Shown: positions 50,594 to 60,666, counted from the first letter of the stretch. The stretch is 64,000 bases of DNA from Terriglobales bacterium (GCA_035567895.1 DATMPC010000058.1:1-64000); one strand, 5' to 3'. The notes: generated by a model not told the origin, from the letters alone. Numbers and translations: made by a program.

Positions 50594-51085
50594 ATGCGCG
50601 TCAATTTCTCCTCGATTTTTGGGTTCAAGATGAGTGATCGTTCCGGGGAAGACTCTACGTTCAGATCTTGGGCAACGATTATCGTCGCTGCATCCGTCGT
50701 TTCGGTTGTAGGACTGCTATTCGATCGATTGCTACTGCGCGAAGGCGTTCCGCGCTACGACCTCATGGCAATTTCCAATTCGCTCACCGGCATCGTCGCT
50801 GGTGCCTTCTTCTGGCAGGCCAGGCGCCTTGATCGCGAACGCCGCGAATTCGTTCGCGAACGCCTGCACACGATCTCCGAGATGAACCACCACATCCGCA
50901 ATGCGCTTCAGGTGATTTCCCTCTACTCCGACGAACAATCCGATGCGAAAACGGTCACCGCGATTGGACAAGCCGTAAACCGTATCGAATGGGCTCTGAA
51001 TGAAGTGCTGCCAGCAGAGTTATTGAGCGAAAAGCTGGCATCAAACTTACCCGCCCAGCTCGATCCTCGCATCATGAAGCAATAG
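50594..51085 (+). CDS. Membrane protein with histidine-kinase-like DHp helix but no ATPase domain
   Basis: A 163-residue protein with two helices (about 27-50 and 60-75; SWATIIVAASVVSVVGLLFD, LTGIVAGAFFWQ). A long helix follows with RERLHTISEMNHHIRNALQV, which resembles the phospho-acceptor box of HisKA-type kinases. No N, G1 or G2 box follows; the protein ends DPRIMKQ. It could be a pseudo-kinase or a phosphotransfer/adaptor protein. It lies on the opposite strand exactly between pgk (stop to stop, no gap) and tpiA. A start at 50630 (MSDRSGED) is an alternative. Confidence 0.75.
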   Translation: MRVNFSSIFGFKMSDRSGEDSTFRSWATIIVAASVVSVVGLLFDRLLLREGVPRYDLMAISNSLTGIVAGAFFWQARRLDRERREFVRERLHTISEMNHHIRNALQVISLYSDEQSDAKTVTAIGQAVNRIEWALNEVLPAELLSEKLASNLPAQLDPRIMKQ

Positions 51086-52297
51086 TTACTTGTTGTTGAG
51101 TGCTTCAACTCCCGGCAGCTTCTTGCCCTCGAGAAACTCAAGCGATGCTCCTCCGCCCGTAGAAATATGTGAAATTTTGTCAGCAACGCCGGCCTGGTGG
51201 ACGGCAGCGACTGAATCTCCACCGCCCACGATCGAAGTAGCGTCTTCATTCCGAGCGATCGCTTGTGCGATTTTCTTTGTGCCCAGAGCGAACGAGGGCG
51301 TTTCAAAGACCCCCATCGGACCATTCCAGACGATTGTCCCGGCATCAGCGATTTGCTCCGCGTAGAGCTTGATGGTTTTAGGACCTATGTCCAGCCCCAT
51401 GTAGCCGTCGGGAATCGGCTGATCGCTATCAATCGTCTTGGTGGGTATGTCGTTCTCGATCTTCATGGCGACGACGTCATCGATTGGAAGTAGAAATGCG
51501 ACGCCGCGCTCATTGGCTTCATGCAGCAGTTCGTTTGCTAGTCCGAGCTTGTCGTGCTCAACCAGCGATTTGCCTACATCGCGTCCCTGAGCCTTCTGGA
51601 AGGTGTAGGCCATAGCTCCGCCAATGAGCAACGCATCTACTTTGCCCATCAGATTGCGAATCACTCCGATCTTGTCGGAGACCTTCGCGCCACCCAGGAT
51701 CGCAATGAATGGACGCTTGGGATCGTGCAAGGCTTGCCCGAGATAGTCGAGTTCCTTCAGCATCAGGAATCCGGCCGCGGATTTGCCGACGAACTTCGTG
51801 ATGCCCGCGGTGGATGCGTGTGCGCGGTGTGCGGCACCGAAGGCGTCATTTACGTAGTAATCGGCCAGCTTGGCGAGTGCACGAGCGAAGCTCTCGTCGT
51901 TGGCTTCCTCTTCTGGATGGAAGCGCAGGTTCTCGAGCAGCAGAGTTTGTCCGCTCTCGAGGCGTGTTGAAAGCTCCTCCGCCTCGATTCCCACGCAGTC
52001 CGGAGAGAAGCCGACGTTGCAGCTACTCTCCAGGACGTTGTCGAGCAGCATCCGCAGACGCTCCGCAACCGGCTTCAGACTCATCTTGGCATTCGGCTTT
52101 CCCTTGGGACGTCCAAGGTGCGATGCCAGGATCAGCTTAGCGCGATTGCGAATCGCGTATTCCAATGTGGGAAGAGTCTCGCGAATTCTCGTATCGTCGG
52201 TGACACGTCCTTCTTCGGAAAGAGGTACGTTGAAGTCGACGCGCACGAAGACTCGTTTGTCTCGAAGCGGCAGATCTTTGATCGAGAGCTTATGCAT
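51086..52297 (-). CDS. pgk: Phosphoglycerate kinase
   Basis: A 403-residue enzyme making ATP from 1,3-bisphosphoglycerate. Marks are VFVRVDFNVPLSEEG, LASHLGRPKGKPN, ENLRFHPEEEAND, AILGGAKVSDKIGV and IVGGGDSVAAVHQAG. The start at 52297 (MHKLSIKDLP) follows GGAG at six bases; the frame extends upstream without homology. It starts 13 bases after the gapA stop, so the two are cotranscribed. Confidence 0.97.
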   Translation of the reverse strand: MHKLSIKDLPLRDKRVFVRVDFNVPLSEEGRVTDDTRIRETLPTLEYAIRNRAKLILASHLGRPKGKPNAKMSLKPVAERLRMLLDNVLESSCNVGFSPDCVGIEAEELSTRLESGQTLLLENLRFHPEEEANDESFARALAKLADYYVNDAFGAAHRAHASTAGITKFVGKSAAGFLMLKELDYLGQALHDPKRPFIAILGGAKVSDKIGVIRNLMGKVDALLIGGAMAYTFQKAQGRDVGKSLVEHDKLGLANELLHEANERGVAFLLPIDDVVAMKIENDIPTKTIDSDQPIPDGYMGLDIGPKTIKLYAEQIADAGTIVWNGPMGVFETPSFALGTKKIAQAIARNEDATSIVGGGDSVAAVHQAGVADKISHISTGGGASLEFLEGKKLPGVEALNNK

Positions 52298-52310
52298 AAC
52301 TGGCTCCGGT

Positions 52311-53318
52311 CTATAAACCTTTCTTGGCCATGAACTCAATGAGGTCGCGGACACGGCAGGAGTACCCCCATTCATTGTCGTACCAGGAAATTACTTTGAC
52401 GCAATTGCCATTCACCACGCGCGTCATCGGAGAATCGACGATCGAAGAGCGGGAATCGCCGCGGAAGTCAGACGACACGAGCTCTCCATCTTCGACTCCA
52501 AGGATACCCTTTAGCGACCCAGACGCCGCTTCCTTCATCGCCGCGTTCACCTCTTCAGGCGTGGTCTTCTTTTCTGTGAACACGACCAGATCGACAACCG
52601 ACACGATTGGAGTCGGTACACGCATGGCAAAGCCGTCAAGCTTGCCTTTGAGTTCCGGAATCACAAGATGAAGAGCCTTGGCGGCTCCAGTCGACGTTGG
52701 AATCATCGACAGTGCCGCGGCGCGAGCTCGACGCAGGTCCTTGTGCGGGAAATCCAGGATCACCTGATCGTTGGTGTAGGAGTGGATCGTGGTCATCGTG
52801 CCGCTCTGAATCGTGAACTTGTCGTGCACAACCTTGGCCAGCGGAGCCAGGCAGTTTGTGGTGCAGGAGGCGTTGGAGACGATGTGATGCTTCGCCGGAT
52901 CGTATTTGCTTTCGTTCACGCCCAACACAATGGTGATGTCTTCATTTTTCGCCGGAGCCGAGATGATGACCTTCTTCACACTTCCACGTAGATGCTTGCG
53001 CGCCGCTTCTGCTTCGGTAAATCTGCCGGTCGATTCTACGACTATCTGTGCTCCTACCGACTCCCAGTTGAGGTTCGCCGGATCTTTTTCCGCAAAGACC
53101 TTGATCTTCTTATTGCCGATGCTGATGGTATTGTCAGTAGCGCTTACATCCTCTTTAAGATTGCCGAGAACGGAGTCGTACTTCAGCAGGTGCGCCAGCG
53201 TTTTGGCGTCTGTGAGGTCGTTGAGTGCAACGAATTCAATATTTGGATGGTTGAGTGCGGTCCGGACGACGTTTCGACCGATGCGTCCGAATCCATTGAT
53301 ACCAACTTTAATTGCCAT
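52311..53318 (-). CDS. gapA: Glyceraldehyde-3-phosphate dehydrogenase
   Basis: A 335-residue NAD-dependent enzyme: [14 protein letters not shown] (NAD fold), [17 protein letters not shown], the catalytic Cys in [16 protein letters not shown], and [12 protein letters not shown] near the end. The start at 53318 (MAIKVGING) follows GGAG at five bases. It is the first gene of the glycolytic cluster; its promoter must lie in 53319-53647. Confidence 0.97.
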   Translation of the reverse strand: MAIKVGINGFGRIGRNVVRTALNHPNIEFVALNDLTDAKTLAHLLKYDSVLGNLKEDVSATDNTISIGNKKIKVFAEKDPANLNWESVGAQIVVESTGRFTEAEAARKHLRGSVKKVIISAPAKNEDITIVLGVNESKYDPAKHHIVSNASCTTNCLAPLAKVVHDKFTIQSGTMTTIHSYTNDQVILDFPHKDLRRARAAALSMIPTSTGAAKALHLVIPELKGKLDGFAMRVPTPIVSVVDLVVFTEKKTTPEEVNAAMKEAASGSLKGILGVEDGELVSSDFRGDSRSSIVDSPMTRVVNGNCVKVISWYDNEWGYSCRVRDLIEFMAKKGL

Positions 53319-53647
53319 TAATTCTCCGAGTGTTCGCTGCCGGAGCACGCGAACGCGATTGATTGTGGAATGAAGACGCCGCGATCAGCTCTTGCTGAGA
53401 TCGCATGTACAGATGAAACAAAAATCGTAAATCACAAAGAGAAATGGCGCAAAACTCATTTCCGCAAGGAGGCAAAGAACACGAGGCGAGACGAACACCC
53501 CTAACCACAAAGGACACGAAGGTACCCGTAGAAGGATGTAAACCCAATACATTTTTTGCAATGACTTCCTCCGTGTCCTCGGTGTCTCCGTGGTGAAAAG
53601 GATTCACACCGTTTGCTCGTCGCAGCAAATTGTGTTACAAGCCTCGA
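53319..53647. repeat. Intergenic region with imperfect inverted ACCAC...GGACACG...AGG repeat
   Basis: Between divergent gapA and the P-loop kinase gene. A segment at about 53504-53522 (ACCACAAAGGACACGAAGG) is roughly the reverse complement of 53568-53595 (CTCCGTGTCCTC...TCCGTGGTG), and other GCAAAGAACACGAGG-like pieces lie nearby. Such sequences are familiar as dispersed repeats in acidobacterial and planctomycete genomes. No gene is seen here. Confidence 0.5.
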
Positions 53648-54469
53648 ATGCGCAATTGGGTGCGCGATAAAATGCGCCGCAGAGGCAAGAAGGCAAAGAA
53701 CGAGTCGGAATCCACGGGCAAAGTGGGTCAGGAAAAGCCGCCGGTGACCGCCGATCAGCCGGCTCCCCTCCAACCTTCCTACTACACAGGACCGGAGTCA
53801 AGTGCGGAAAACAAGCCCACTGTACGGACTGAATCGCGATCCTTTTCGGACGATCGCATGCAGATCGTTACTCAGCCCGAGTCGCCATCGATTCCACCAG
53901 CATCTGCTGACGAGATTCTCCGACAGCCCACAGTCCCGACTGCCGGCCCCGGCCAGGCAGCAATGCCGCAGGAGAGACGAGCGCCGCGGGGAGTGGTGGT
54001 GTTGGCAATTGGGCTTCCCGGATCGGGCAAAACAACGTGGTTCAAACGCCGCGGCGTCACTCCTCTTTCGAGCGACTTATTGCGAAGCATCCTGTTCGAC
54101 GACATTACCGAGCAGCGCTATCAAGGGTTGGTTTTCTCCACCTTGCGGTCACTATTGCGTGCGCGCCTCATCGCCAAGATGCCATGGAACTATGTCGATG
54201 CGACGAACCTCTCTCCGCACGAGCGCCGTCAATGGATCAAGATGGCCCGCAGCTTCGGCTACGAAGTGCAGGCACTGTTCTTCGACGTTCCACTCGAGGT
54301 CTGCCTGGAACGCAACCGCCGCCGCGAGCGCAGTGTTCAGGAAGATGTAATGCGCCGCATGGCCGAGAAGCTTCGTCCGCCTTCATTCAAGGAAGGGTTC
54401 TCGAAGATTGTGGTAGTGCGGGTAAAGAGTTCGAGCGCAGATTCAGGCGATGGCCGCCCTTTGCAGTAG
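53648..54469 (+). CDS. P-loop kinase of the AAA_33/polynucleotide-kinase type
   Basis: About 273 residues. The first 115 are basic then Pro/Ser/Gln-rich and look disordered. The C-terminal domain begins VVVLAIGLPGSGKTTWFKRR (Walker A), then TPLSSDLLRSILFDD, LLRARLIAKMPWNYVDATNL and VQALFFDVPLEVCLERNRRR, the zeta-toxin/PNK-like kinase arrangement with its basic lid. ATG at 53648 is taken; a TTG at 53630 is possible. Such enzymes phosphorylate RNA ends, sugars or small molecules; the substrate is unknown. It is divergent from gapA. Confidence 0.8.
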   Translation: MRNWVRDKMRRRGKKAKNESESTGKVGQEKPPVTADQPAPLQPSYYTGPESSAENKPTVRTESRSFSDDRMQIVTQPESPSIPPASADEILRQPTVPTAGPGQAAMPQERRAPRGVVVLAIGLPGSGKTTWFKRRGVTPLSSDLLRSILFDDITEQRYQGLVFSTLRSLLRARLIAKMPWNYVDATNLSPHERRQWIKMARSFGYEVQALFFDVPLEVCLERNRRRERSVQEDVMRRMAEKLRPPSFKEGFSKIVVVRVKSSSADSGDGRPLQ

Positions 54470-54570
54470 CCATTTGACCGGCCCAGGAACGCATCATAGA
54501 ATCAACAGAATAGCTCCATCCGAACGGGATGGCTTGATCCCGTTTCCGGCAGTTCGTCGTTCTAAGACAC

Positions 54571-54644
54571 TGCCCCCTCGTTCAATGGTAGGACAGCTGA
54601 CTCTGGATCAGCATATCGGGGTTCGAATCCCTGGGGGGCAGCCA
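54571..54644 (+). tRNA. tRNA-Gln(CTG)
   Basis: A 74-base cloverleaf with acceptor TGCCCCC/GGGGGCA, encoded CCA, D loop TTCAATGGTAGGACA and anticodon loop CTCTGGA (anticodon CTG) between GCTGA and TCAGC. The T arm is GGGG-TTCGAAT-CCCT. Confidence 0.93.
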
Positions 54645-55006
54645 AGTCTTTCAAGCAGTTACGAGCACAATTTTGGACTGTTGATTCCAGGTCAGCGCAT
54701 CGACCTTCAAATTCTCCAAAATGAAAATCTGATCTCTCAGGTCTGGGTCCTAAAACGTGCCACACAGAGGTCCGCGCCCTGCCTACTGCGCGAAACCCAG
54801 GTGTTCTAACCACCCTGAACCACCCGCATTTCAGACCGCTGTACTAATGCAGAACGATCGCAGCTGGTTTCCGAGTGGCCCGTCATACGACCATGATGGC
54901 CGGCGCAGCAGATTGCCTCTCCCATCGATAAGCAAAAAACTATCGAACCAGTTGGTCGCCAAGGCTCGAACTAAAGGAAATACATGCACCGCTGCGCAAC
55001 AGTGAT
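54645..55006. other. Non-coding gap after tRNA-Gln
   Basis: These 362 bases between tRNA-Gln and the convergent GlxA-type regulator show no convincing gene, RNA or repeat. A few short frames lack ribosome sites and protein-like composition. Confidence 0.4.
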
Positions 55007-56128
55007 CTAAACGCCAGGATTGTGATTGTTGCGGGTCGAAACCGCCTTGGCGTGCCAGTGAATGCGAGCTTCGCGTGGCGGCGTTTTGTGGATCCTTTCC
55101 CAGGCGCGGCGAAGCTGGCGCGTCGAACTGAATCCGGATTGTTCGGCGACGCGCTCCATGTCGAACCTGGTCTCGCGAAGCAGTTGCTGTGCGTAGGCCA
55201 CTCGTAGACGGTTGCTGTATTCGGGAATGCTCATCCCGACGTGTTCGTGGAAGAGGCGCGAAAGATGGCGGTCGCTGGCGCCCGCGATGCGCGCGAGCGC
55301 CCTCAGACTCCAGGGCTTGGTAAGATCTGCGGCGATCGCATCCTGCACACGATGTACAGCCGGATGAATGTGATTGCGACCTTCCAGCCAGGGCGAGAGC
55401 TGTGGGTCGGAACCACTGCGGCGCAAATAGACAACGAGATAGCGCGCGACTGCGACTGCGGAGGATTGTCCCGTGGATTGATGAACGAGGTGCAGCATAA
55501 GGTCGATGCCGGCAGTGATGCCGGCGCTCGAGTACCGCGCACCGTCTTCAACATAGAGACGATTTTCCAGAATTCGAGCCCGCGGGGTGATCGCACGGAG
55601 CTCATCGTAACTCAGGTAGTGAGTGGTACAGGAGTATCCGTCAAGAAGACCAGCGCGGGCAGCGATCAACGCTCCAGTGCAGATAGAGACCAACTTATGG
55701 CCGGGACGGACGGTGGTTTTCAACCACGTCACGATGGCTCTTTCCGCCGCTTCATCATCGGCTGACTTTCCCGGACCAGGTGCCCCTCCGCACAGCATTA
55801 TGTGCTCGACATCGCCGGCAAGCACGACCCACGACTGCGGTGGCAATTCCGCGGGCAGCGGTTCGATTCCTGCCAGAGTGATGCCAATCGAAGTTCGCAG
55901 TGAAGAGGTTGGCCCGATGTAACGTACCTCGAAACGTACAGAGCTTTGTACGCGGTTGGCTTGGCGCAAGACTTCAAGTGGACCAGCGATATCGAGCAAA
56001 AGCAGGCGTGGTGGGACTACGACGAAGACCGGGATGCGGCGAGGTTGATCAGAACCCGAAGCTGGGGCGGCATGGTGGAGGAGCCTTTCATCCTTACCGC
56101 CGAATACTGCGGTTTTCGTCGGCGGCAT
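55007..56128 (-). CDS. GlxA-family regulator (DJ-1/PfpI domain plus AraC-type HTH)
   Basis: A 373-residue regulator. The DJ-1/PfpI-like domain (about 30-220) shows LLLLDIAGPLEVLRQAN, AGDVEHIMLCGGAPGPG and LVSICTGALIAARAGLLDGY with the nucleophile-elbow Cys. The AraC HTH (about 280-370) reads LRALARIAGASDRHLSRLFH, then PEYSNRLRVAYAQQLLRET and VAEQSGFSSTRQLRRAWERI. The start at 56128 (MPPTKT) follows AAGGAG at six bases. It is 90 bases downstream of an isochorismatase-like gene on the same strand and probably regulates it or a related amide-metabolising pathway. Confidence 0.9.
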   Translation of the reverse strand: MPPTKTAVFGGKDERLLHHAAPASGSDQPRRIPVFVVVPPRLLLLDIAGPLEVLRQANRVQSSVRFEVRYIGPTSSLRTSIGITLAGIEPLPAELPPQSWVVLAGDVEHIMLCGGAPGPGKSADDEAAERAIVTWLKTTVRPGHKLVSICTGALIAARAGLLDGYSCTTHYLSYDELRAITPRARILENRLYVEDGARYSSAGITAGIDLMLHLVHQSTGQSSAVAVARYLVVYLRRSGSDPQLSPWLEGRNHIHPAVHRVQDAIAADLTKPWSLRALARIAGASDRHLSRLFHEHVGMSIPEYSNRLRVAYAQQLLRETRFDMERVAEQSGFSSTRQLRRAWERIHKTPPREARIHWHAKAVSTRNNHNPGV

Positions 56129-56217
56129 TAACGACTCCTTCATAACGTTTGCACCGGACATTTCCGACCAACTAGATGGGAGCGGTGCTAATCCATTGAA
56201 TGAGACTACAAGTTGTC

Positions 56218-56766
56218 TCATGCTGCCGCAAGCGCCTCTTCAACAGTGGTTATTCGTGCGAAGCGCGTCTCCAGAACCAGTTCAGTTCTTGATTTGATTT
56301 GCTCCGGCGTCCACTCTCTGCCGTGGCGGTCAGTCATCGGGAATGTCAATGTTGCATCCGTGACGTAGTCAACTTCATATCCCAGATCGGAAGCATGGCG
56401 TGTGGTTGTCTCGCAGCATTGTTCCGTCCGAATGCCGCAGACGATGACACGCCGGATGCCATGTTGGGTAAGCCAGACATCGAGTCCGCTGCCAATGAGG
56501 GCGCTGTGGCAGCGCTTTTTGAAAACCGCATCCGGCTTGAACGACAAATCCCGTAATGGAACGACGTAACCCGACTCCAGAGAGAATGGTCCGGAATCCT
56601 CGACGTGAAAAATCTGGACGACTGGGATTTTGCGGGACTGGGCCCCGGCGATCAAAGATCGCAGGCACTCAACGAAGAAAGGTAGCTCAGAGTCGCGCCA
56701 GTAGGGACGATGACGGAATGATTCCTGCACGTCAACGACAAGAAGTGCGGTTGCAGAATTGGACAT
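56218..56766 (-). CDS. Isochorismatase-like cysteine hydrolase
   Basis: A 182-residue enzyme. The triad is visible: Asp in LLVVDVQESF (about 12), Lys in VFKKRCHSALIG (about 83) and Cys in VCGIRTEQCCETTTRHA (about 117), with the characteristic cis peptide region. The family includes nicotinamidases, carbamoylases and isochorismatases; the substrate is unclear. It is upstream of a GlxA-type regulator, a common pairing. Confidence 0.88.
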   Translation of the reverse strand: MSNSATALLVVDVQESFRHRPYWRDSELPFFVECLRSLIAGAQSRKIPVVQIFHVEDSGPFSLESGYVVPLRDLSFKPDAVFKKRCHSALIGSGLDVWLTQHGIRRVIVCGIRTEQCCETTTRHASDLGYEVDYVTDATLTFPMTDRHGREWTPEQIKSRTELVLETRFARITTVEEALAAA

Positions 56767-57164
56767 TCGAAATCCCTCTCCTTGAAAGCGATTGTTGCAG
56801 TGACCGCAAATGGGCGAAAGACATGCGTTGGACCTTTACCGGACAAAAAAAGACATCGCCATCCTCGCGTTGCTGAGCGTTCAAGAAACAGAACACGACG
56901 TCTCCGCCAGTCGAATTGCCGCTAACCCAGATTTGTTCTAATTTCTCCTCTCTTCAGATCTGTTTTCGAAGGTGCTCCCGAAAACGATTGTCGCTTTTTG
57001 TCCGATACACGTCCGTCACATGTCTTTCACGTGTCGAATAGTCCTGACACAATCCCCCAAATGGGAATGCTGATGAACAAGATCCTGAGGTTACTGGCTC
57101 CTCAGCTTGCTTTTATTTGCTGGTCTCCAGCATTGCGTTGGTGTTGAAAAAACGGAGGTTCGAA
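56767..57164. promoter_or_regulatory. Divergent intergenic region upstream of TonB receptor 2
   Basis: About 400 bases between the isochorismatase-like gene and TonB receptor 2. Seen here: TTTTCG-N10-CGAAAA at about 56961, and CACGTG-like repeats around 57010-57035 (CACATGTCTTTCACGTG). GTCCTGACACAATCCCCC at about 57043 could include a -35-like element. Nothing else can be supported. Confidence 0.35.
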
Positions 57165-60100
57165 GTGAATCGACTTAAGATGCGAAACAGAAATTCCAGG
57201 CAATATCTCTATTCTTCCGCAGTTCTTGCTTGCGTATCGTTGCTGCTGACGAGTATCGCTTTGGGACAAAGCACAACCGGAACACTACGTGGACAGGTTC
57301 TGGACCAACAAGGCGCGACCATCGCAAATGCGAAGATAAAGATTGCGAATCAGGAGACCGGAGTCGTCTCCAATACAGTTACCTCATCAGCCGGAACCTG
57401 GAATGTTCCCAGCCTGCTCCCGGGAAAATATTCGGTCAGCGTCGAGGCGCAGGGTTTCCGCGGATTTGTGCGGAAAGACGTTGTCGTGCTTGCGGACCGT
57501 GACAATACAGCCGACGCGCAGTTGCAGGTGGGGGCAGCGACAGAGGTCGTTGAAGTTGTTGCCGCCGGAGCAGCAGTTGAGACGTCTTCCTCTTCGCTAA
57601 GTAACAACTTCAACTCCCAGGACGTACTGAACTTGCCCAACGCTGGCGGAGCCCTGAACGGCAGCCCGCTAAATCTTGCGGTGCTGGTCCCCAACGTTGT
57701 GGCACAGCCGGGCGGCGTTACCGGAGTAGGCGGGTCAGTTGGTGGCACGCGTCCTCGTGAGAACAACTTCAGCGTCGATGGAGTGGATGACAACAATCTC
57801 GGTGTTACGGGACCAAATTCAACGGTGATTCCCGACGCCGTGGCCGAATTTACCTTGCAAACCAACCAGTTCAGCGCCGACACAGGACACTCTTCCGGCG
57901 GCCAATTCAACCTGGTTACCAAAACGGGAACGAATAGTTTTCACGGCTCGGCGTACGAGTATTTCCAGAATCGAAACCTGAACGCAATGGACAACCTGAC
58001 CAAGGCTGCTATTGCAGCCAAGACGATTCCGGGCCAGCCCGCGTATGACAACAATCGCTTCGGAGCGAATCTTGGTGGCCCAATCGTGAGGAACAAGCTG
58101 TACTTCTTCGGCAATTACGAATACACGGACCTGCACGGCGACGGAAATGCCACATTCCTGGATGCTCCCACCGCAACTGGACTGGCGACCATGCAAAGCC
58201 TGGCTGCCGATCAGGCAGTAAGAGATGTTCTAAAGAATTATCCCGTAGCTCCAACTGCGGATCCAAGCCTTGCGATTACAGTAAACGGAAAGTCGATTCC
58301 TGTAGGTCCGCTTGTGCTTATCAGCCCGCTCTTACAGCGGGAGCACGATGCAATTGCCAATATCGATTATTCGGCGAGTAAGCACCAGGTTGGTTTCCGT
58401 TTCCTTCTCAACCAGACTAAGTTCATTGTCCCGGTGAACTCAACGCAATCACAATTCAACCAGGACCAGCCGGTACGTAGTCGCAAGATATCTGTGAATG
58501 ATACGTGGACGCTAAACGCCCACACAGTGAATGACCTTCGCCTACAGTATTCGTATTTCTCCCTGGCGTCGGTCAACCCATGCACGACTTGTCCGCCAGA
58601 GGTCACGATTGAGGAGTTGGGCAGTACGACTGTAGGCCCCTCAGATAACCAGCATCAGAAGCAGAATTCTTACCAGGTGAAGGACAGTCTTTCCCGGGTT
58701 GTGGGCAAGCACACGCTGAAGTTTGGAGGAGAATACACGCATTACATCTATCCTCAGTTCTTTCTGCCGCGGAGCAATGGGGACTACTGGTACAAGACAG
58801 CGCAGGACCTCGTGAACGACAACCTGGCCTCGGTACCAGGACGTACGTTGCGAGGCGCCGGCAGCGGCAGCTTCCTCGGAACAGAAAGTCTGTTCGCAGG
58901 ATACCTTCAGGACGATCTGAAGTTGACCCCGCGACTGACGCTGAACCTGGGACTCCGGTACGAATACTGGACGAATCCGGTAGGCGGCGAGACACAAGCA
59001 CTCAATGCCATATCGAGTGTTCCCAACGTCATTACATTCGGCAAACCGAAGACGGATACCAACAACTTCGCTCCAAGAATTGGCTTTGCTTACGATCCGT
59101 TCGGGAGCGGAAAGACATCGGTTCGTGGAGGTTTTGGCATTTCCTATGGATGGAAGTTCCAGAACTTCGCTGCCATTACGCTTCCTCCTCAAACCCAGAG
59201 CGAAATGGATCCCGCGTCGGCGTGTGGCCTAAGCACTCCGCCGGGTTGGTGTGCCAACTTTGGGAACAAGCCGGGATCGAATGGAACCGGGTCGCCCTTC
59301 CTCGCAGCCGGTGGGTTGCCGTCGGTGTACTTGCCTCCCGCAAATCAGCAAGAAGCAAGAGCTCTAACCACGGCGTATATCGACGATACCGTAATGCCGA
59401 AGATTCTTACGTGGTCTTTCGGCATCCAGCGCGAACTCTACCGCAATGGTTTATTCGAGGTACGCTATCTGGGAACGCGCGGCTTGGAGTTGCCAGTTCA
59501 ATTCCGCCGTAACCGTATTAGCGCGTTTGACGCAGGAGTCAATGCAATACCCACGTTCTTCAAAGCATCCGATGTCCCGGCAACCTGGAATGCCGGCACG
59601 CCCACAGACGCCGCATTCAACGCCTTTCTGGCCAGCGGCGGCAACAATATCTATCGCCCTTTTGGCTTCTTGGCAAATGTCACGTCGGATCCGCCATTAG
59701 GAAGCAGTGTCTATCATGCACTCTCCTGGAACTATACACAGCGGGCATGGCGCGGGCTGTCGTTCAACGCGAACTACACCTGGTCGCATGCGATTGACGA
59801 TGCCACGAACGAATTCTTTACGAGTCTTCTGAATCCGCGGCGAGGGCAAGACACAAATCAGATCGGGCAGGACCGTTCCGACTCTGATTTAGACGTGCGT
59901 CAGAAGTTTGCTTTATCCGCAAGCTATGAAACACCTGCCATCCACTCCGACAATAGGGCTGTTAAGACATTGCTGAACGGATACAGTCTCGGAGTAGTTT
60001 ACCTCGCTCAGACTGGCCAGCCGGTAACTCTCCAGTCTGGTCTGGCGGGTATCGATTCGAATGGAAACGGAGATACGGCTGGAGATCGTGGCGTGCTGAA

Positions 60101-60575
60101 TCCATTCGGCACATCACTGAAGGGTTCCGATGTGATCCCTGTATGTGCTAATCCAAACGGCACTACTTCTTTGGCCGGCGATACGGTGGGGAACGGCGGA
60201 TCTTGTCCTGGCGCTTCGATTGGATATCTCGCAGCAGATCCGACCGCAAAATTTGTAATCGCAGGGCCCGACGTAAAAGCAAACCTTGGGCGAAACAGTT
60301 TCCGATCCCCAGGTTTCGGAGTGGCGAACCTGTCGCTCGGCAAGAAACTAAAGATAACGGAGTCTGCTTACTTTCAGCTCAAAGCTGACTTCAACAACGT
60401 ACTCAATCACAAGAACTACACCATCAGTAACGGCAATGTGTTCAGCGCATCCGGAGTAACAGCGGCAACTTCAAATCCCGGATATGTGAACATTGCCGAT
60501 TCCAATTTTCTGAACTCCAAGATATTTAGTGGAGGGAACCGGCAGGTGAATCTCACAGCTAGGTTCGTGTTTTGA
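57165..60575 (+). CDS. TonB-dependent receptor, Oar-like, with N-terminal carboxypeptidase-regulatory-like domain (second copy)
   Basis: A 1136-residue outer-membrane receptor. GTG at 57165 has GGAGG at six bases and gives a signal peptide (VLACVSLLLTSIALGQ); ATG at 57180 gives the same signal. The regulatory-like domain (about 33-118) starts STTGTLRGQVLDQQGATIAN. The plug-like part has NAGGALNGSPLNLAVLVPNV, NNFSVDGVDDNNLGV and NLVTKTGTNSFHGSAYEYF. The barrel ends QVNLTARFVF. It differs from TonB receptor 1 in sequence, so it is not a recent duplicate. An M13 peptidase gene follows on the same strand. Confidence 0.92.
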   Translation: MNRLKMRNRNSRQYLYSSAVLACVSLLLTSIALGQSTTGTLRGQVLDQQGATIANAKIKIANQETGVVSNTVTSSAGTWNVPSLLPGKYSVSVEAQGFRGFVRKDVVVLADRDNTADAQLQVGAATEVVEVVAAGAAVETSSSSLSNNFNSQDVLNLPNAGGALNGSPLNLAVLVPNVVAQPGGVTGVGGSVGGTRPRENNFSVDGVDDNNLGVTGPNSTVIPDAVAEFTLQTNQFSADTGHSSGGQFNLVTKTGTNSFHGSAYEYFQNRNLNAMDNLTKAAIAAKTIPGQPAYDNNRFGANLGGPIVRNKLYFFGNYEYTDLHGDGNATFLDAPTATGLATMQSLAADQAVRDVLKNYPVAPTADPSLAITVNGKSIPVGPLVLISPLLQREHDAIANIDYSASKHQVGFRFLLNQTKFIVPVNSTQSQFNQDQPVRSRKISVNDTWTLNAHTVNDLRLQYSYFSLASVNPCTTCPPEVTIEELGSTTVGPSDNQHQKQNSYQVKDSLSRVVGKHTLKFGGEYTHYIYPQFFLPRSNGDYWYKTAQDLVNDNLASVPGRTLRGAGSGSFLGTESLFAGYLQDDLKLTPRLTLNLGLRYEYWTNPVGGETQALNAISSVPNVITFGKPKTDTNNFAPRIGFAYDPFGSGKTSVRGGFGISYGWKFQNFAAITLPPQTQSEMDPASACGLSTPPGWCANFGNKPGSNGTGSPFLAAGGLPSVYLPPANQQEARALTTAYIDDTVMPKILTWSFGIQRELYRNGLFEVRYLGTRGLELPVQFRRNRISAFDAGVNAIPTFFKASDVPATWNAGTPTDAAFNAFLASGGNNIYRPFGFLANVTSDPPLGSSVYHALSWNYTQRAWRGLSFNANYTWSHAIDDATNEFFTSLLNPRRGQDTNQIGQDRSDSDLDVRQKFALSASYETPAIHSDNRAVKTLLNGYSLGVVYLAQTGQPVTLQSGLAGIDSNGNGDTAGDRGVLNPFGTSLKGSDVIPVCANPNGTTSLAGDTVGNGGSCPGASIGYLAADPTAKFVIAGPDVKANLGRNSFRSPGFGVANLSLGKKLKITESAYFQLKADFNNVLNHKNYTISNGNVFSASGVTAATSNPGYVNIADSNFLNSKIFSGGNRQVNLTARFVF

Positions 60576-60666
60576 GAGAGGAGCCGGAGGGAATCTGACA
60601 GGTTCCCTCTGGCGGCTGCATAAAACACCGACAGCAATAACCCATCACATAAGCGCATAGATATTC

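Noticed and set aside
55241-55765. Plus-strand frame opposite the GlxA-type regulator
   Set aside because: Antisense shadow of a gene with two well-defined domains.
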